From Erinaceus europaeus (lineage: Eukaryota > Chordata > Mammalia > Eulipotyphla > Erinaceidae), in NCBI RefSeq assembly GCF_950295315.1, contig NC_080179.1:67697961-67761960 (forward strand): DNA of 64,000 nt, read 5' to 3'. Shown piece after piece: positions 24,448 to 37,604 of the stretch. The position numbers and the translations under genes were made by a program. Positions within the stretch are counted from its first letter, which is position 1; every line of letters starts with the position of its first letter. The notes under the pieces are model-generated. The model searched no databases. It had not been told where the DNA came from and saw only the letters and a program-made list of their open reading frames with translations.

Positions 24448-26928
24448 GCAATCAAGATTTTTATGTATTTAAAGGAACATTTGAGGTCTGTACTTTTCAG
24501 ACCCATTGTGAATGTAAGTGCTTTAGGAACAACCATCCCTTCTTATCTCATGGATCACTTTTTGTCTTTTATTTGTACCCTGAGTTTTGAGTTATTTGCT
24601 ATGTCTGGTTTTTCCTTTTTTTTTTTTTAAGTAAACACAATCTTCTGATTTGGATATAACTCTGCAGAATTATAAAAGGAGTGGAAAGCCTCTTTCTTTT
24701 TTAAGTTTTATAAAGTTTTCCAACTGACTTTTTCTATCAAATGGTTCCTTTTTCCATTTCATGATAACACTTTCAGTTCGGTTTGGTAATCTGTTATGCA
24801 ATTTGCCATGTTCCCTTGTACTTTGTATTGAAATTTAAGAATCTAAGATGCTTAAGATGAGAATGATATTACTCTTTCTGGAAGGAAAGCCACGATTCTA
24901 GAACTTACAGAAAATCTGATGTCTTGTTTAATTTGCCCTTTTGCACCCACATGGCAAAAGACAAGAGTTAAGACTTTTTGGTGTAGTATATGAAATGACT
25001 TGTGGATTACTTGATGTGTGTAGGGATTATAAACAAAGAATGTCCACCAGTTAGTACTGTAATATTGAATTAATTTTTCCTAGCATTCATCCTATCACAT
25101 TTGCATTAGCCAAAGAGATAAGATCATTAGTAATTCCCATGTGTGAACAACCCAGAAGTGAATATTTAATCAGTGGTCCAGAAAGCAATAAACAGCTCAA
25201 GCATGGGAAGTCCTACTAACAGTGGGGGAGCCTGATACAGGAAAAAAAATATATAAAGCATCTTAAAATATGAAATATTAATTTGTATCTACTGTAAATA
25301 TGTATTATCAGCCTTATCTGCTTTTATACACACTGTGTGTGTACCTCAGTGACCTTTTTATAAACCAGGAAATGATGGATTTAATCATTTGTCATGTAAA
25401 TACAAAGTTGTCTATAAACTGAAAATGTTGATGCCAGGTGGCTTCACAATATACAAATGTATTTTGGAACATCATGCCTTCATGGATTAAGTGTAAATAC
25501 AATGGCCTATCTATGGAGAAGAATAGCAATTGACATTTTACCTGCATCTAAATAGACATTTTTATCCAAATGAGTTATACACTTAGGAAGAGAAAATGAC
25601 CTGAACGTCTCAATGGGAGAAACAGGTATGGTTTCAAATTCACCAAAACTCCTTCTCAACACTCCAGAGTCTGTCCAGTTCCATGCTAACTGCCTTGTTT
25701 TATGAGAGTCCCACAGGGAATTCACCCATCCCAGATTGGGATCTACCTAGGAAGTCTCCTGACACCGAATTATTCCACGTCTGAGACAGGCTATGCAGGG
25801 GGAAGAAGCATTTTAACTTGAGAGTTCCTGCTTTGTTTCCACATGTCTTAGAAAACACTGCAGAGAGGAACAGCCCATTTTTTGTGTCCTACAGAGTGTC
25901 ACCTCAACTCAAAGGTGACACTTTTATCCACTGTGTCACCTCCCAAGTCACAAAGGTGAAACTTTTCTATTATTACCTTGCCACCATGACATTTGGGGCA
26001 AGATCATTTTTGTTGGGCGGTTCTGTGCATGCTAGAGTATATAGCAGTCTCCCATGCTTCTGTGTATGAAATGCCAGTAGGCCTTGGTAGCTCCTAATTG
26101 TGGCAATCAAAGTTGACTTTACACATTGCCCATGTCTTTTGGGGTGAGGTCCCAATGAGACTGGAAAACCACTTCCTTAATGGAATCTGTTATGGAGCAT
26201 AATACATCTGTATAAAATATGGGTAAGTTTTATGTCGTCATCAACAAGAAACGGATTTCTAAATCAAGATTCAGAACAAAGCCCATGCCTAAGGAGTGTC
26301 CATGGCAAAGGAAGTGAACACATTCACTTGAGCTTCATTTTGAAACCCTCTGACACTTTTGATCATGACCCCTGGGACAATCATTGTAGAATTCTCCCAA
26401 GTAGCTGCTTAGGGAAGTTACCCGACTCGCAGGACTCAGAGTCTGTTAGCTGGTAACTTTTATGACTGAGAAGCTTTAAATAGAACAGCTACCTGCCTTG
26501 GGTCAAGATAATGAATGTTGCTTAAGATACCATGTTAAGTGTTTATTTTGACAGTTTTCTACAGCCACCTGACTCGGATATCAGTAGTATCTATGTGGTC
26601 CTCTTACAGGTTCTCAGAGAAGCAGTTCGGTAGATCTTGGAGAGGTCAGTCAATACATTTATTTATACAGTAAGTAGTATGTATTGAGTATGGTGAGCAT
26701 CATAATGGGGACACAATACTATGAATAAGATGAACTTATTTTCAGCCCTCCTGGAGCTGCCTAAGGAAATGAAGCATGAAAGTCCAATAAAGGCTAAATT
26801 CCAGCCTAAGTGTAATGGCAACTGGGACTTGAGAATCAGAGAAAGATGAATAAGAATTAGGCGAAAGAGAAGTATGTGCCTGGGGGTGGGTAAAAAAGAA
26901 GTTAGGAGCTTAAAAGAAAGTGAGAGTG
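24448..26928. other. Repeat-poor unique stretch
   Basis: About 2.5 kb, AT-rich, with no recognised SINE. An AATAAA lies near 25187. Minus frames at 25507-25725 and 26663-26971 have no supporting context. Confidence 0.45.
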
Positions 26929-27215
26929 AGGGAGCTGGGCGGTAGCGCAGTGGGTTGAGCTCATGTGGCACAAGTGCAAGGACCGGCTTAAGAATCTGGG
27001 TTCGGGCCCCCGGCTCCCCACCTGCAGGGGGGTCACTTCACAGGCGGTGAAGCAGGTCTGCAGATGTCTTTCTCTCCCCCTCTCTGACTTCCACTCCCCT
27101 CTCTCTCTCTGTACTAACAACAACAACATCAATAACAACAATAACAATTGAACAACAATAAAAAATTAAAAACAACAAGGGCAACAAAAGGGAAACTAAA
27201 TTAAAAAAAATAATA
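26929..27215 (+). repeat. A-type SINE
   Basis: GGGAGCTGGGCGGTAGCGCA head with B box GGTTCGGGCCC. Tail AACAACAACATCAATAAC and GGGCAACAAAAGGGAAAC. Confidence 0.94.
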
Positions 27216-28130
27216 AAAGGAACTTGAAAAAATTGAGAGTGAAATAAAGACAGTTTTGAAAATAAATGGGTGTTTGAGCGAGTCTCACTAGAACATTGCT
27301 CCTAAGTGTGAAGGTCTTGGGGAACTGCTCTGGGGTTTTGAGGAACAAGGATTGATAGGATCATGCTTATAATTTAGAAAGATAACCATGACTGTGGTGT
27401 GAAGAGCAGGCAGCTGGAAGGCAATACCACTGAAGAACATTTTTCAAGTGCATTGTTTATTTTTTTAAGCATGTACTTCCTCAAAACATGTTTAAAATTC
27501 TGAGCTCAAATGGGTAGGCCTCTGTAAAATTGACAGAGGGAAAACCTTGTAAGGTCATTGGCTGCAGTTGTGTGGTAGTTAAGAACTGTGGCAAAGAACC
27601 TCAGGCCCAGGATGTCATTGAAGAAAACTTCAAATGCAAGACATAGACAGAATTTGGCTCTTACTCAAAAACAAACAAACAAAAACAAGACTACAGATTT
27701 TCAATTGCCAAAGGGGGGGGGGGGAAGAAAAGAAAAATACAAAACCACCTCTGTCCTCTGACTTCATAAGGAATAAAGACCATTACTAACACTTTTTATG
27801 AGTCACTAACACTGTTATATAAAGGTTACTGGAATAAATACAACAAATCTCTATTGCAAAAAAAAAAAAAATTGAACTCACCTAATTCTTCATATTACAT
27901 TTGTTAAGCAGGTTCCATCACAGTCCTGAGGTATGTATATAAATATATATGTGTGTAAATTCACCTTAATATTCATGAAGAAATGCTACTCAGAACACTC
28001 ACAGTTACTACCAATATTATTCCCTATTTCTTAACACAAATGACAGAGCAATAGTATGTCTACATTAATGACCGGAGGTTGGGAACTTTTAAAATCTCAA
28101 AGCCTTTTGTTAAAGTAACAGAAAACAAGA
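27216..28130. other. Unique non-coding sequence
   Basis: Contains a 13-bp poly-G (27712-27724) and a poly-A near 27858. No exon or SINE recognised. Confidence 0.5.
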
Positions 28131-28134
28131 CCTT

Positions 28135-28345
28135 CAGGCCTGGCAAAATAACTCCCCTAGATAGTGCGCTGCTCTGTCATGTGCTTGATCCAGGCTTGAG
28201 TCTGGCACCTAATGCACTAGAGGATGGTGCTGTGATATCTTTGCATCTCTTCCTCTCTGTCTGAAAAAGCCTGCTTGGAGTGATGAAACACCTGACGTTA
28301 CAAAAGGAAGGGAGGGAGGGAGGGAGGAAGGGAAGAAATAAATAA
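28135..28345 (+). repeat. H-type SINE with GGGA tract
   Basis: AAAATAACTCCCCTAGATAG and TGCTTGATCCAGGCTTGAG resemble a degenerate tRNA-like head. The end is GGGA/AAGG and (AATA)n. Confidence 0.55.
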
Positions 28346-28670
28346 ATAAATAATACCTTCTAGAAAACAAAACCTGACATTCTAGGATGCACAGGTAAGT
28401 GTAGATCAGGTCTAGGCCTATGGCACCGTCACTTCCTCCTACACACGCTTTTGCAAGGATCAGGTGAGCTCTAAGGCACAGGAAGACAGGACCACAGCGA
28501 GAGCCAGAACCAGAATCTGGCCCCAGCGACTTCTGTTCCATAGCAGGGGAGGCCACAGGGCCTTTCACCAAGCACTCTAGCCCATGATTGCTGTTCCCTC
28601 GCCACAATTAGCCACCTCCTGCATTCAGAACATTGAATCTGAGGGCTGTTTAAAGCTAACAATTGGGTTT

Positions 28671-29215
28671 TTGTTTTAATTTTTTATTTATAAAAAGGAA
28701 ACATTGACTAAACCATAGGATAAGAGGGGTACAACTCCACACAATTCCTACCACCAGAACTCCGTATCCCATCCCCTCCTCTGATAGCTTTCTTGTTCTT
28801 TAACCCTCTGGGAGCATGGACCCAAGGTCATTGTGGGATGCAGAAGGTGGAAGGTCTGGCTTCTGTAATTGCTTCCCCGCTGAACATGGGCATTGACAGG
28901 TCAATCCATGCTCCCAGCCTGTCTCTCTCTTTCCCTAGTTGGGAAGGGCTCTGGGGAATCAGAGCTCCAGGACACATTGGTGGGGTTGTCTGTCCAGGGA
29001 AGTCTGGTCGGCATCATGCTAGCACCTGGAACCTGGTGGTTGACAAGAGAGTTAACATACAAAGCCAAACAAATTGTTGCCCAATCATGGACCTAAGGGC
29101 TGGAATAGTGCAGATGAAGTGTTGGGGTGGGGGGAATCCTCCATTTTGTAGATAGCTAGTAGGCATATTTTAGTTATATTCCAAAGGGCCTGTGGCTACA
29201 CTAGTTTTTCTTTTT
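28671..29215 (-). mobile_element. L1 3' UTR, antisense
   Basis: Starts at the tail complement TTTTTTATTTATAAAAAGG and CCATAGGATAAGAGGGGTAC and is 5' truncated near GCCTGTGGCTACACTAG. It shares long phrases with 7741, 31457, 38150 (opposite strand) and 62871, for example CAGAAGGTGGAAGGTCTGGC. Confidence 0.82.
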
Positions 29216-29385
29216 CTTTTTCCCCTGAGCCTGAAATCTGGTATGCAAGTGGATCCAAGTTAAACAGAAGAAAAATTTTAAAATAGAGGTAATCCAAAAA
29301 CAAGTCTCCAAACCTATGATCCAGAGGACAGCATTTTATCTAGCATAGGAAATGAAATCTCAATAGAAAGGCACCTATTAAAAAA

Positions 29386-29389
29386 AGAA

Positions 29390-29438
<49 letters not shown>

Positions 29439-29440
29439 CA
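29386..29440. repeat. (GAAA)n microsatellite
   Basis: About 11 GAAA units preceded by AAGAAG. Confidence 0.93.
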
Positions 29441-30765
29441 CCTATTACAACATTTGTAAATGGGGCCCTGGAAGGGCAGTACCTTCATTCAAATATAGAC
29501 TGTACCACTAAGGAGTTGTCTCACTTTGGGCAAGTTACTTAACCTGTCTGTGCTTAGCTGCATCTGTAAGAGGGGAATAATAACACTTCCCTCCAAAGGT
29601 TGATTAATGATTAAATGAAATAAAGCCAATAGAGCGCTCAGTGCCTTCCACCTAGCAGGTGCTCAAAGAATAGTTATTGCTAAGCTGCAATATGAATGAT
29701 TTAGAGTAGGAAAGGGAACTTCTTGTTAGTGAAAGTGTGGCAAGTCTAGTTGCTATGTCTCATCATGGGGCCTTTATTATTTGTTTGTTTGTCTACTTAT
29801 TTTGCCAGAGCACTGCTCGACTCTGGCTTATGGTGGAGCCTTTGGCACAAAAATATTTTTTATAAAGCCACATGCCTTCTACTTGCTCCTCCCATCTGGC
29901 CTTTAAATGTGGCAGAGTAGTTTCCTTATCTAGGACAGCTATGACCAAAGTGAACAGGAAAGACTTTTTCTGATTCTTTCCTTTTAGCTCAGTTTCTGGA
30001 TCGACTTCTCACCCAGGGTATTTGTTAGTGCCATATGGAGAAATTGGCCAGTGATTATTATTCCCTAATAAACTGAATCATCTGGAAAATTATTTCTCCA
30101 GGAAGTGTATTGACTATGGTAGCCAGAGCAGAAACAGATCATCAAAACTTCAGTCTCAAAAGTGAATTTGGAACAAGCTCTTCAGTTAAGTAGCTCAAGA
30201 AGGGAAAAGTCTAAACAACTTAAAGTCAGTCTGATCCAGAGTCCTTTACAGAGAACAAAATCAATTTGATTTTAGAACCTGAAATTTGGGAGTTGGCTGC
30301 TTGGGAATTGACTGGCTTTATCACTTAAGACAAATCACTAAAAAAAAGATCCAAGTGTCAGATTCCTAGGGTGTGAATTTAGTCATTCTGCAGCTGTGTG
30401 ATCTCAGGCAAATTAACCTGCCTTGTTTTTATCTTCTGAAAAATGGCAATGTGTCATAAAATGGCTTGAAGAGCAAACTAATCTACATGAAGTACTTGGA
30501 AGAATGTGGGGCATAGAGTGAATGTTATGGGAATCTAGCTACTATTGTTATTGTTGTTGTTGTTAATAACAGAGTCAGCTCTACCAAGGTCCTCCATCCA
30601 TACGTGGGTGTGGCCAGCCCTTATGTAGCTTAAAGCAAGAACAGGTCTCTGTGGAGTCGTCACTTATCAGGGTCTTGACGTTCACATTTGTTCTTCTCCT
30701 TGGTTTAAACATAGGTGTTCTTTTTCAAAGTTTCCCAAATTTGTTTTATTTTCTATATTTTTCAT
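29441..30765. other. Unique sequence with a SINE remnant
   Basis: Mostly unique. 29800-29850 retains CAGAGCACTGCTCGACTCTG, an antisense E fragment. No exon recognised. Confidence 0.5.
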
Positions 30766-30769
30766 TTGT

Positions 30770-31034
30770 TATTATTTATTTATTCCTTTTTGTTGCCATT
30801 GTTTTATTATTATAGTTATTATTGTTGTTATTGATGTTGTTGTTGGATAGAGAGAAATGGAGAGAGGAGGGGAAGACAGAGAGGGGGAGAAAAAGACACC
30901 TGCAGACCTGCTTCACTGCCTGTGAAGCGACCGCCCTGCAGGTGGGGAGCCGGGGGCTTGAACCGGGGTCCTCATGCCGATCCTTGTGCTTTGCACCACG
31001 TGCGCTTAACCTGCTGAGCTACAGTCCGACTCCC
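30770..31034 (-). repeat. A-type SINE
   Basis: Antisense, full length. Tail TTTATTCCTTTTTGTTGCC, head complement CTACAGTCCGACTCCC. Inserted at the edge of antisense L1 DNA. Confidence 0.92.
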
Positions 31035-32660
31035 TCATTTGTGATTTAATGATGGTTTACAAGATTATAAGAATATAGTTCCACTCTATGCCCACCACAT
31101 TCTTAAAAGGTGTGATAAATATTTTTCCAAGTATGCTTGTTTCATGACTTAAAAAATTTTTGCAAGCAGATTTTTATCTTCACTTTTGTACTGGTTTAAG
31201 ATTAGTTTGCACTGTCATACAACTTTAAGAGTATTGTTTGACACATATATATATGCATGTGTATATACAACTCATCTACTGCAAAGTTCCTGTGCCAAAT
31301 AATATCCTCCAACCAAGCCTCCTGCCTCACCCTTCCCTTCAATAACCACCATAGTTTTCAGAGTCCAACAAGAAGTTTGGTTATTACTATATTTTTGTAA
31401 ACATTTTGGTTTTATTTACCACATGTAAGGGAAATAATCCAGTAGTTGTCTTTCACAATTTTTTATTTATAAAAAGGAAACATTGACTAAACCATAGGAT
31501 AAGAGGGATATAACTCCACACAATTCCCACCACCAGACCTCTGTATCCCATCCCCTCCCCTGATAGCTTTCCTATTCTTTAACCCTCTGGGAGTATGGAC
31601 CCAAGATCATTGTGGGATGCAGAAGGTGGAAGGTCTGGTTTCTGTAATTGCTTCCCCGCTGAACATGAGCGTTGACAGGTCGATCCCTATTCCCAGCCTG
31701 TCTCTCTCTTCCCCTAGTGGGGAAGGGCTTTACTTATTTCACCTAGCATAATCAGCGTCATCTATTCTTGTCCCAGATAACACAATTTTATCTAAATGCT
31801 GAGTAATATTCCATGTACATCCCATAATTTCTTTACCAAGTCACCTGTGGATAAGCTTTTAGGTTGCTTTCATATTTTCAATACTGTGAGTATCAAAAGA
31901 TGAGGTTACATGTATCTTCTAGAAATAGTTTTCATATTCTGTAGATATATATGTAGGAGTCGAGTTGCTGGGTCATGAGGCATTTCCATTTATATTTGTC
32001 TAAGGACTCTCCATACAGTTTCCACAGGAGCTGTGCCAGTTCTCATTTTCACCAGCAGTGTGTCAGGGTTCCATTTTCTCCACATTCGTGTGAGCAATTT
32101 TCGTTTGTTTGTTTCCACTTCTGATGTAGGCCACGATCACTATGTGAGGTGGTATCTCATTGTGGTTTTAATGTAGATATCTCCCATTTTTAGTGATGCA
32201 GAACACTTTATTCATGTCTGTGAGTGGTCTGTATGTCTTCTTTGGAAAAGCGTCTACTCATCTCTCCACACTTTTTGTCGGCTGCCCGTTGTTGCAGAGC
32301 TCTGCGACATTTTGGAACACAGTAGGTATCTGTCCTTTGTCAGTCCTTTGATGATATGCAAATAGTCTCCCTTTTTTAAAGATGGTTTTTGTTTTCATTT
32401 TTGCATTCGTTTGTTTTGATGGATAAAAGTTTTTTAAATTCAATGCAGTCACATGTGTTTCTTCTTGCTTTAGTTTCCCTTGCCAGCCAGATTTGAATCT
32501 CCAAATGCATCTCTGATATTAAGGTCCTACAGTGTATCACTTGCTTTCTTCTGTGTGTTTGTAGTTTCAGGTCGAATTTCCAAGTCTTTATTGACCTAAG
32601 TCGTTAATTCTGGTGCTTGGTGTTAAATGATGGTCTAGTTTCATTTATTGGATTCATAAC
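31035..32660 (-). mobile_element. Antisense L1 ORF2 3' remnant
   Basis: Phrases typical of the reversed L1 ORF2 end are present: GTAATATTCCATG, GAGTTGCTGGGTCATGAGG, CACCAGCAGTGTGTCAGGG, GAGGTGGTATCTCATTGTGG, and CCTTTGTCAGTCC. All frames carry stops. It is split by a younger L1 3' end at 31457-31730. Confidence 0.75.
31457..31730 (-). mobile_element. Young L1 3' end nested in an older L1
   Basis: TTTTTTATTTATAAAAAGGA to CTAGTGGGGAAGGGCT, about 270 bp of the recurrent 3' terminus. The flanking older L1 text reads TGTCTTTCAC | ... | TTTACTTATTTCACCTAGC, as expected for an insertion. Confidence 0.75.
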
Positions 32661-32679
32661 TCTCATCATCTAAGTAGCA

Positions 32680-32681
32680 TG

Positions 32682-32713
<32 letters not shown>

Positions 32714-32715
32714 TA
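32680..32715. repeat. (TG)n microsatellite
   Basis: About 16 TG units with one TTTG interruption. Confidence 0.93.
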
Positions 32716-32845
32716 TAAAATTACAAAATAACAGGGGTACAATTTCATACCATTTCCACCACCAGAATTTTGTATCCCCATTCCCTCCCATTGGAAACTG
32801 CAGTGATTCTCCCAAGGTCACAGATATAGGTTATCTATTATTTCT

Positions 32846-32846
32846 A

Positions 32847-32878
<32 letters not shown>

Positions 32879-32890
32879 ATTTATCTATCT
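32846..32890. repeat. (TATC)n microsatellite
   Basis: About nine TATC units, then a partly degraded copy. Confidence 0.93.
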
Positions 32891-33565
32891 TTCCCATTTT
32901 TTCTATGATCCTGCCTTCTCTTCCATTTTAAGTCACAGTTACACTTATTACTACTTCTGAATGTATTTAATTTTGTCCTCTTCTGTCTCTGGGTCCTGAT
33001 GGAACTGTATTTCAGAGCCCCCTAGTTATCTTCCCCTAACATTTCTCCCCCTCTGGGAGTATGGAACAATGTTCTTTTGGGGGTGCAGAGGTGAGAGGTG
33101 TAGCTTGTGTAATTACTTCTCTGCTGGGCCTGAGCATTGGCAGGTCAGTTATACCCCAGTGTGATTCTGTCTTTCCCTAGTGGGATAGGGCTCTGGAGAG
33201 GTGAGGTTCTGGGGCATATTGGTGAGGTCATCTGCCCAGGGAATTGTAGCATCTGCAACTCTGTGGCTGAAAGGCAGTAAGTTACAAGGTAGGAAAAATG
33301 TTTAATAAACAGAAACCAGAAAGTAGGAATAGAACAAGTGATAATAGGGATCTTATGGTGGTAAGAAGCTAGGAAGTCTATTTTAGGTGTATTTTGGAGA
33401 GCCCATGGTTTTAATGATTTTTACCTGAGTTTGATAGTTAACATGGAAATGGGCTAAAAATATTTAATGGGAAGATGTACTCAGAGTTGAAGATAGGGCT
33501 AGAAAACTGGATTCGAACAGAGAGTAGCTTCCAAACCTGAATAAAATATATACAATTAACTGGTT

Positions 33566-33787
33566 AAAATTTTTTTTTAATTATCTTTATTTATTTATTG
33601 GATAGAGACAGCCAGATATTTGAGAGGGAAGGGGGTGATAGAGTGGGAGAGAGACAGAGAGACACCTGCAACACTGCTTCATTGCTGTGAAGCTTTCCCC
33701 CTGCAGGTGGGGGCTGGGGGCTTGAACCCAGGTCCTTGCTCGTTGTAGCATGTGCACTTAACCAGGTGCGCCACCACCCAGCCCCTA
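33566..33787 (-). repeat. B-type SINE in L1
   Basis: Antisense, full length. The L1 text CAATTAACTGGTTAAAA before it and CAGTTAATTGTTTACC after it suggest a short duplicated ACAATTAA/ACAGTTAA target. Confidence 0.92.
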
Positions 33788-34743
33788 CAGTTAATTGTTT
33801 ACCACCTCAATTTGACCCAGTGCCCATGGATATTCAATTTAGCACATTTACTACAGCTTCTGAGTCCTTGTCAGTCTGAGCTCACAGTCCATGGTCACAG
33901 CTAGGAACTAGGCTGCACTCATTTCAGGACAAGTCTTCCTTGAGTGGCAGAGGCTAATCCAACCTCTCTCCAGAAAGTGGGGCAGTCCCTACCATTGCTG
34001 CTTTACAGTGAAGCGAGGTCCTGGAGAGGCCCTTGAAAGGGCTTATGGTCGCGTGATGTTCCTGATGGACATGACCAGTCATGGTGGAGAGAGGAATGTT
34101 ATAAGTCTGGGCACATTGTATCTACAAAGGAATCCTAGGATACCCTGACTTGGGCCCCAGGTGATAGGATGGCCTGGTAGTAACCAAAGAGGTCACCATT
34201 AACTGACCCAGTCTTGTCTTTTTCCTGTTTTTAATAGGACTATTGAGCATTTTTACTTTGAGGTTTTTAGTCGCCCTTAAGTTATGGCTATATGTTTACA
34301 TGTATCCAGTCCCCTAGGTCCTAGCCTATATCTAGGATCTGTGATTTTGTTGGCGGGTGTGCCATCATAAATGGAGCTGGGTAGTCCCATGTGTTAGGAA
34401 AGACCTCACCAGATTATTGGAGTTGACAGCTCAGGCTTGGCCTCTCTGGCTGTGATCCAAAGCAAAAGGACAGTGACAGCATTAACACGGCATGGGGACA
34501 TTGGTTGCATTCATTTAGTTGATGTCAGTAGAGGCAGTATAACAGGGTAAGGAATCAAGAGGAGAAGCATCAAGAAACAGAAGCAAAGTCCCAGAGGTTC
34601 CAGAACTGGGAGAACTTAAGATTTTAAAGAGAGTGGGGAAGGTTCCTTAGAGTCTAAAAAGGCAATAGGTAATTATTATTCTAGCCAAGTTAGTTGGGAG
34701 CATGTTTTTCTTTGAAAATCCCATGGTTAAGATTTACCATACT

Positions 34744-35022
34744 GGGAGTTGGTTGGGCGGTAGCGCAGCGGGTTAATCGCACATGGCGCAAAGTGCAAGG
34801 ACTGGCCTAAGAATCCCAGTTCGAGCCCCCGGCTCCCCACCTGTAGGGCAGTTGCTTCACAAGCGGTGAAGCAGGTCTGCAGTTGTCTATCTTTCTCTCC
34901 CCCTCTCTGTATTCCCCTCCTCTCTCCATTTCTCTCTGTCCTATCCAACAACGAAGACAACTATAATAACTACAACAATTAAAAAAAAAAAAGGGCAACA
35001 AAAGGGAGTAAAAAAAAAAAGA
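34744..35022 (+). repeat. A-type SINE in L1
   Basis: GGGAGTTGGTTGGGCGGTAG head. Tail AACAATTAAAAAAAAAAAAG. GATT(T/C)ACCATACTG repeats on both sides (34731 and 35022), the target duplication. Confidence 0.95.
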
Positions 35023-35690
35023 TTCACCATACTGTATTTGTCCTCACCCTGCTTTATGCCATTTAATGATGTTAACTGATAACAATATCTTAGATGTTGA
35101 CAGGAGCAAATGATTCTGTTCTAAGGTTGTAGGTAAATTAGAACTTAAAAAAAAAAGTTATTTTTAGAAATGCTTTAACAGTTTAAGCCCAGTGTCAGAG
35201 TTCAATCAGTCTTCAAATTTTAAACATTAAATGCTTAGACTGAAGGAATGTATACTCAGAACTAAAATCTAGGCAGTTAAAGAACTTGAAATATTCGATC
35301 TCTTTCCCCCTGACATATTCAGTTAATAGAGTATTATAAGAGAATAGGGGTGTTTCACACTGCTCCCAGCACCAAGCGTCTGTGTCTCCACCCCTAACCC
35401 CCTACCATGACCTGAAAACTTTCCCTCCCCCCAGAGTCTTATCCTTTCACGCAATACACCAAACCCAGTCCAGCTTTATGTTTCCCTTTCTCTTCTTGTT
35501 TTTCAACCTTTGTCTATGAGTGGGATCATCCCATATTATCCATTTCTTTCTGGCTTAACTTTCTTAACATGATTCCTTCAAGCTCTGTCCAAGTTGAAAA
35601 GAAGTTAAATTCATTATTTTTTAATAACCGAGTAGTATTCCATTGTGTATATATACCACAACTTTCTCAGCCTAAGTGACATGATTTTAA

Positions 35691-37300
35691 GCATGTTGAC
35701 AGAGGCACCACTTTTTTGCTCCCTGGGAGAACAGTAGACACAGAGCTACTCTACTCCCAACATCCCTGCCATCTTCTCCGCAATTAGCAGGCCTATGGGC
35801 AATATCTTTGATTTCACAGAGCTTTGGAAATCTGGAGATCTGTGTAAATCCGTTAAAATTCCAGACACTTGTGTGGGCCAGGGAAGATTTTGGTTTTTAT
35901 CAAAGCTCACCTTCCTGTTCTGGTCCTGATGTTAAAAAAAAACAAAAACAAAACAAAACAGTCTATTCTTGTCTCATATAATTATTTCCCAAAAAGAGCA
36001 GAAAGGCAAAATCCATCCGGAGAGATAATTGCGTGCTGTGAGGTAGGAGGAAAATGTGTGCACAGTAATCGCATCTTTCTCTGTCACTGTGTCTGTTGGA
36101 TTCAGTCAACAGAGAGAGCAGTGTGAAGTGTAGGACATGGGACAAGAGGCCATAGGCTGGAGGTGGGCAGCGGGGAGCTCATGTTGCCTGGAGAAAGTAC
36201 TTGAAGAGGTCGTCTTCATCCTCAGTCCTTAAATAAGTAAATCTGACAAAAACTTAACACAAGATCTGGCTAACAAATGCTGGTTTCCACTAGCCCTCTT
36301 CCTGAAAACCCTAGAACATTCATCAGAAAACTGTAGGCACCCTACAATGACAGTGTCTATAAGTTGATCTCTTCTGGCTGACCTAGTTGTCTTATGATCC
36401 ACAGTGCACACTCTCTCTCCTCCTCCCGAGATGCACCACCTGCTCCATCATTGCCCCAGACATTTTGCCCCAGACAAGTCAGAAAGCCAAGAGGGAGAGA
36501 AGGTGAGGAACATCTTTCCTGGCCTTTGCTGACTCTTGCAGAGACAGATGACTTGTTCAAAGAGGCCCAGTGCAGCCTTCAGGCCAGCTTTTATGTGCTT
36601 TCTGTCCCAGCTCCTGTGCATGCTTTCTTTGCTTGCTTGCTTTCCATTCACTGCCAAAATAAACTAGAACAATGAAACTTATCCAGAAATCATAGATTCC
36701 TGAACCTATCTGGAAATTTGTAGGAACTGATTGATTCTAGATAATCCCTATTTGATTCTGATTTAAAAAAAAAAAAATGGGACAGAGACTTACTGTTAAA
36801 GGTCACAGAAGATTTCCTAAGCTATTTAAGGTGAACTTGGCTAGGAAAGTTAGGTTGTGGGGAAATCAGTCACAGTCCAGGGCTCAGAGCCTTAGGTCAT
36901 CAATCGCCAGTTCTGGGAACTGACAAACACTGCTTCATAGCAAGCCTCAGGAGCTGAGCAGATAGGAAACCCTGAAGGTGCCCTGCCCTTCGCAGCTAAG
37001 GGGTCGGATAAACCCATTCCCTCCACCAGCTCCCAGCAAACCCTACCCCCTCTGTTAACTATCACTAGATGTACCTCAAGGCTCACAGTCTGAAAAATAT
37101 AGATAGACTGCTTAGACCAAAACTTCCAATTAAGAAATAAACAATGGTTCCAAATAGCAGCCAAGAACACTGCCACTTAAGGAGCTCTCCTCTCCTCTTT
37201 AAAGACATGGCTTATTGTATTGTATCTTTTCATTTTTATGTTAGTCCCTGAGCACAGTGAATCCCACGATAGTAATGATCACTTTCCTCCCACACTCTAT
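35691..37300. other. Unique non-coding sequence
   Basis: Several 60-110-codon frames on both strands (for example 36394-36675 plus, 36892-37176 minus) have neither splice context nor recognisable similarity. Confidence 0.45.
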
Positions 37301-37302
37301 GT

Positions 37303-37490
37303 TTTTTTTTTTTATTATTGTATTGAGAAATGAGGGGAGATAGAGAGGGAAAGAGACAGAGAGACACCTACAGCCCTGCTTCACCATTTGTGGAGTTTTT
37401 CCCCCTGCAGGTGGGGTCCAGGGGCTTGAACCTGGGTCCTTGCTCATTGTAATATGAGTGCTTAATGAGGAGTGCCACTGCCTGGCCCCC
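37303..37490 (-). repeat. B-type SINE
   Basis: Antisense, with CACCTACAGCCCTGCTTCAC and head complement GAGTGCCACTGCCTGGCCCC. Confidence 0.88.
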
Positions 37491-37507
37491 ATGGTCCATT
37501 CATATAT

Positions 37508-37604
37508 ATTAGAGACAGAAAGAAATTGAGGGGGAAGAAAGTGTGTGTGTGGGATAGCCCTGAAGTACCACTTCACTGCTTATGAAGTTTCCCTCTGCAG
37601 GTGG
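37508..37604 (-). repeat. B-type SINE fragment
   Basis: AGAGACAGAAAGAAATTGAG to CTGCAGGTGGGGAC. The head is missing. Confidence 0.7.

Larger units (their letters stand above)
32716..35690 (-). mobile_element. Antisense L1 with about 2.4-kb 3' UTR
   Basis: Runs from ACAGGGGTACAATTTCATAC through GGTGCAGAGGTGAGAGGTG, GTGATTTTGTTGGCGGG and GTCCCAGAGGTTCCAGAACT to GAGTGGGATCATCCCATAT and the ORF2 remnant GTATTCCATTGTGTATATAT (35634). It parallels 7741-9170 and 57149-58020 but is less truncated. It contains (TATC)n at 32846-32888 and two SINEs. No coding capacity. Confidence 0.65.
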
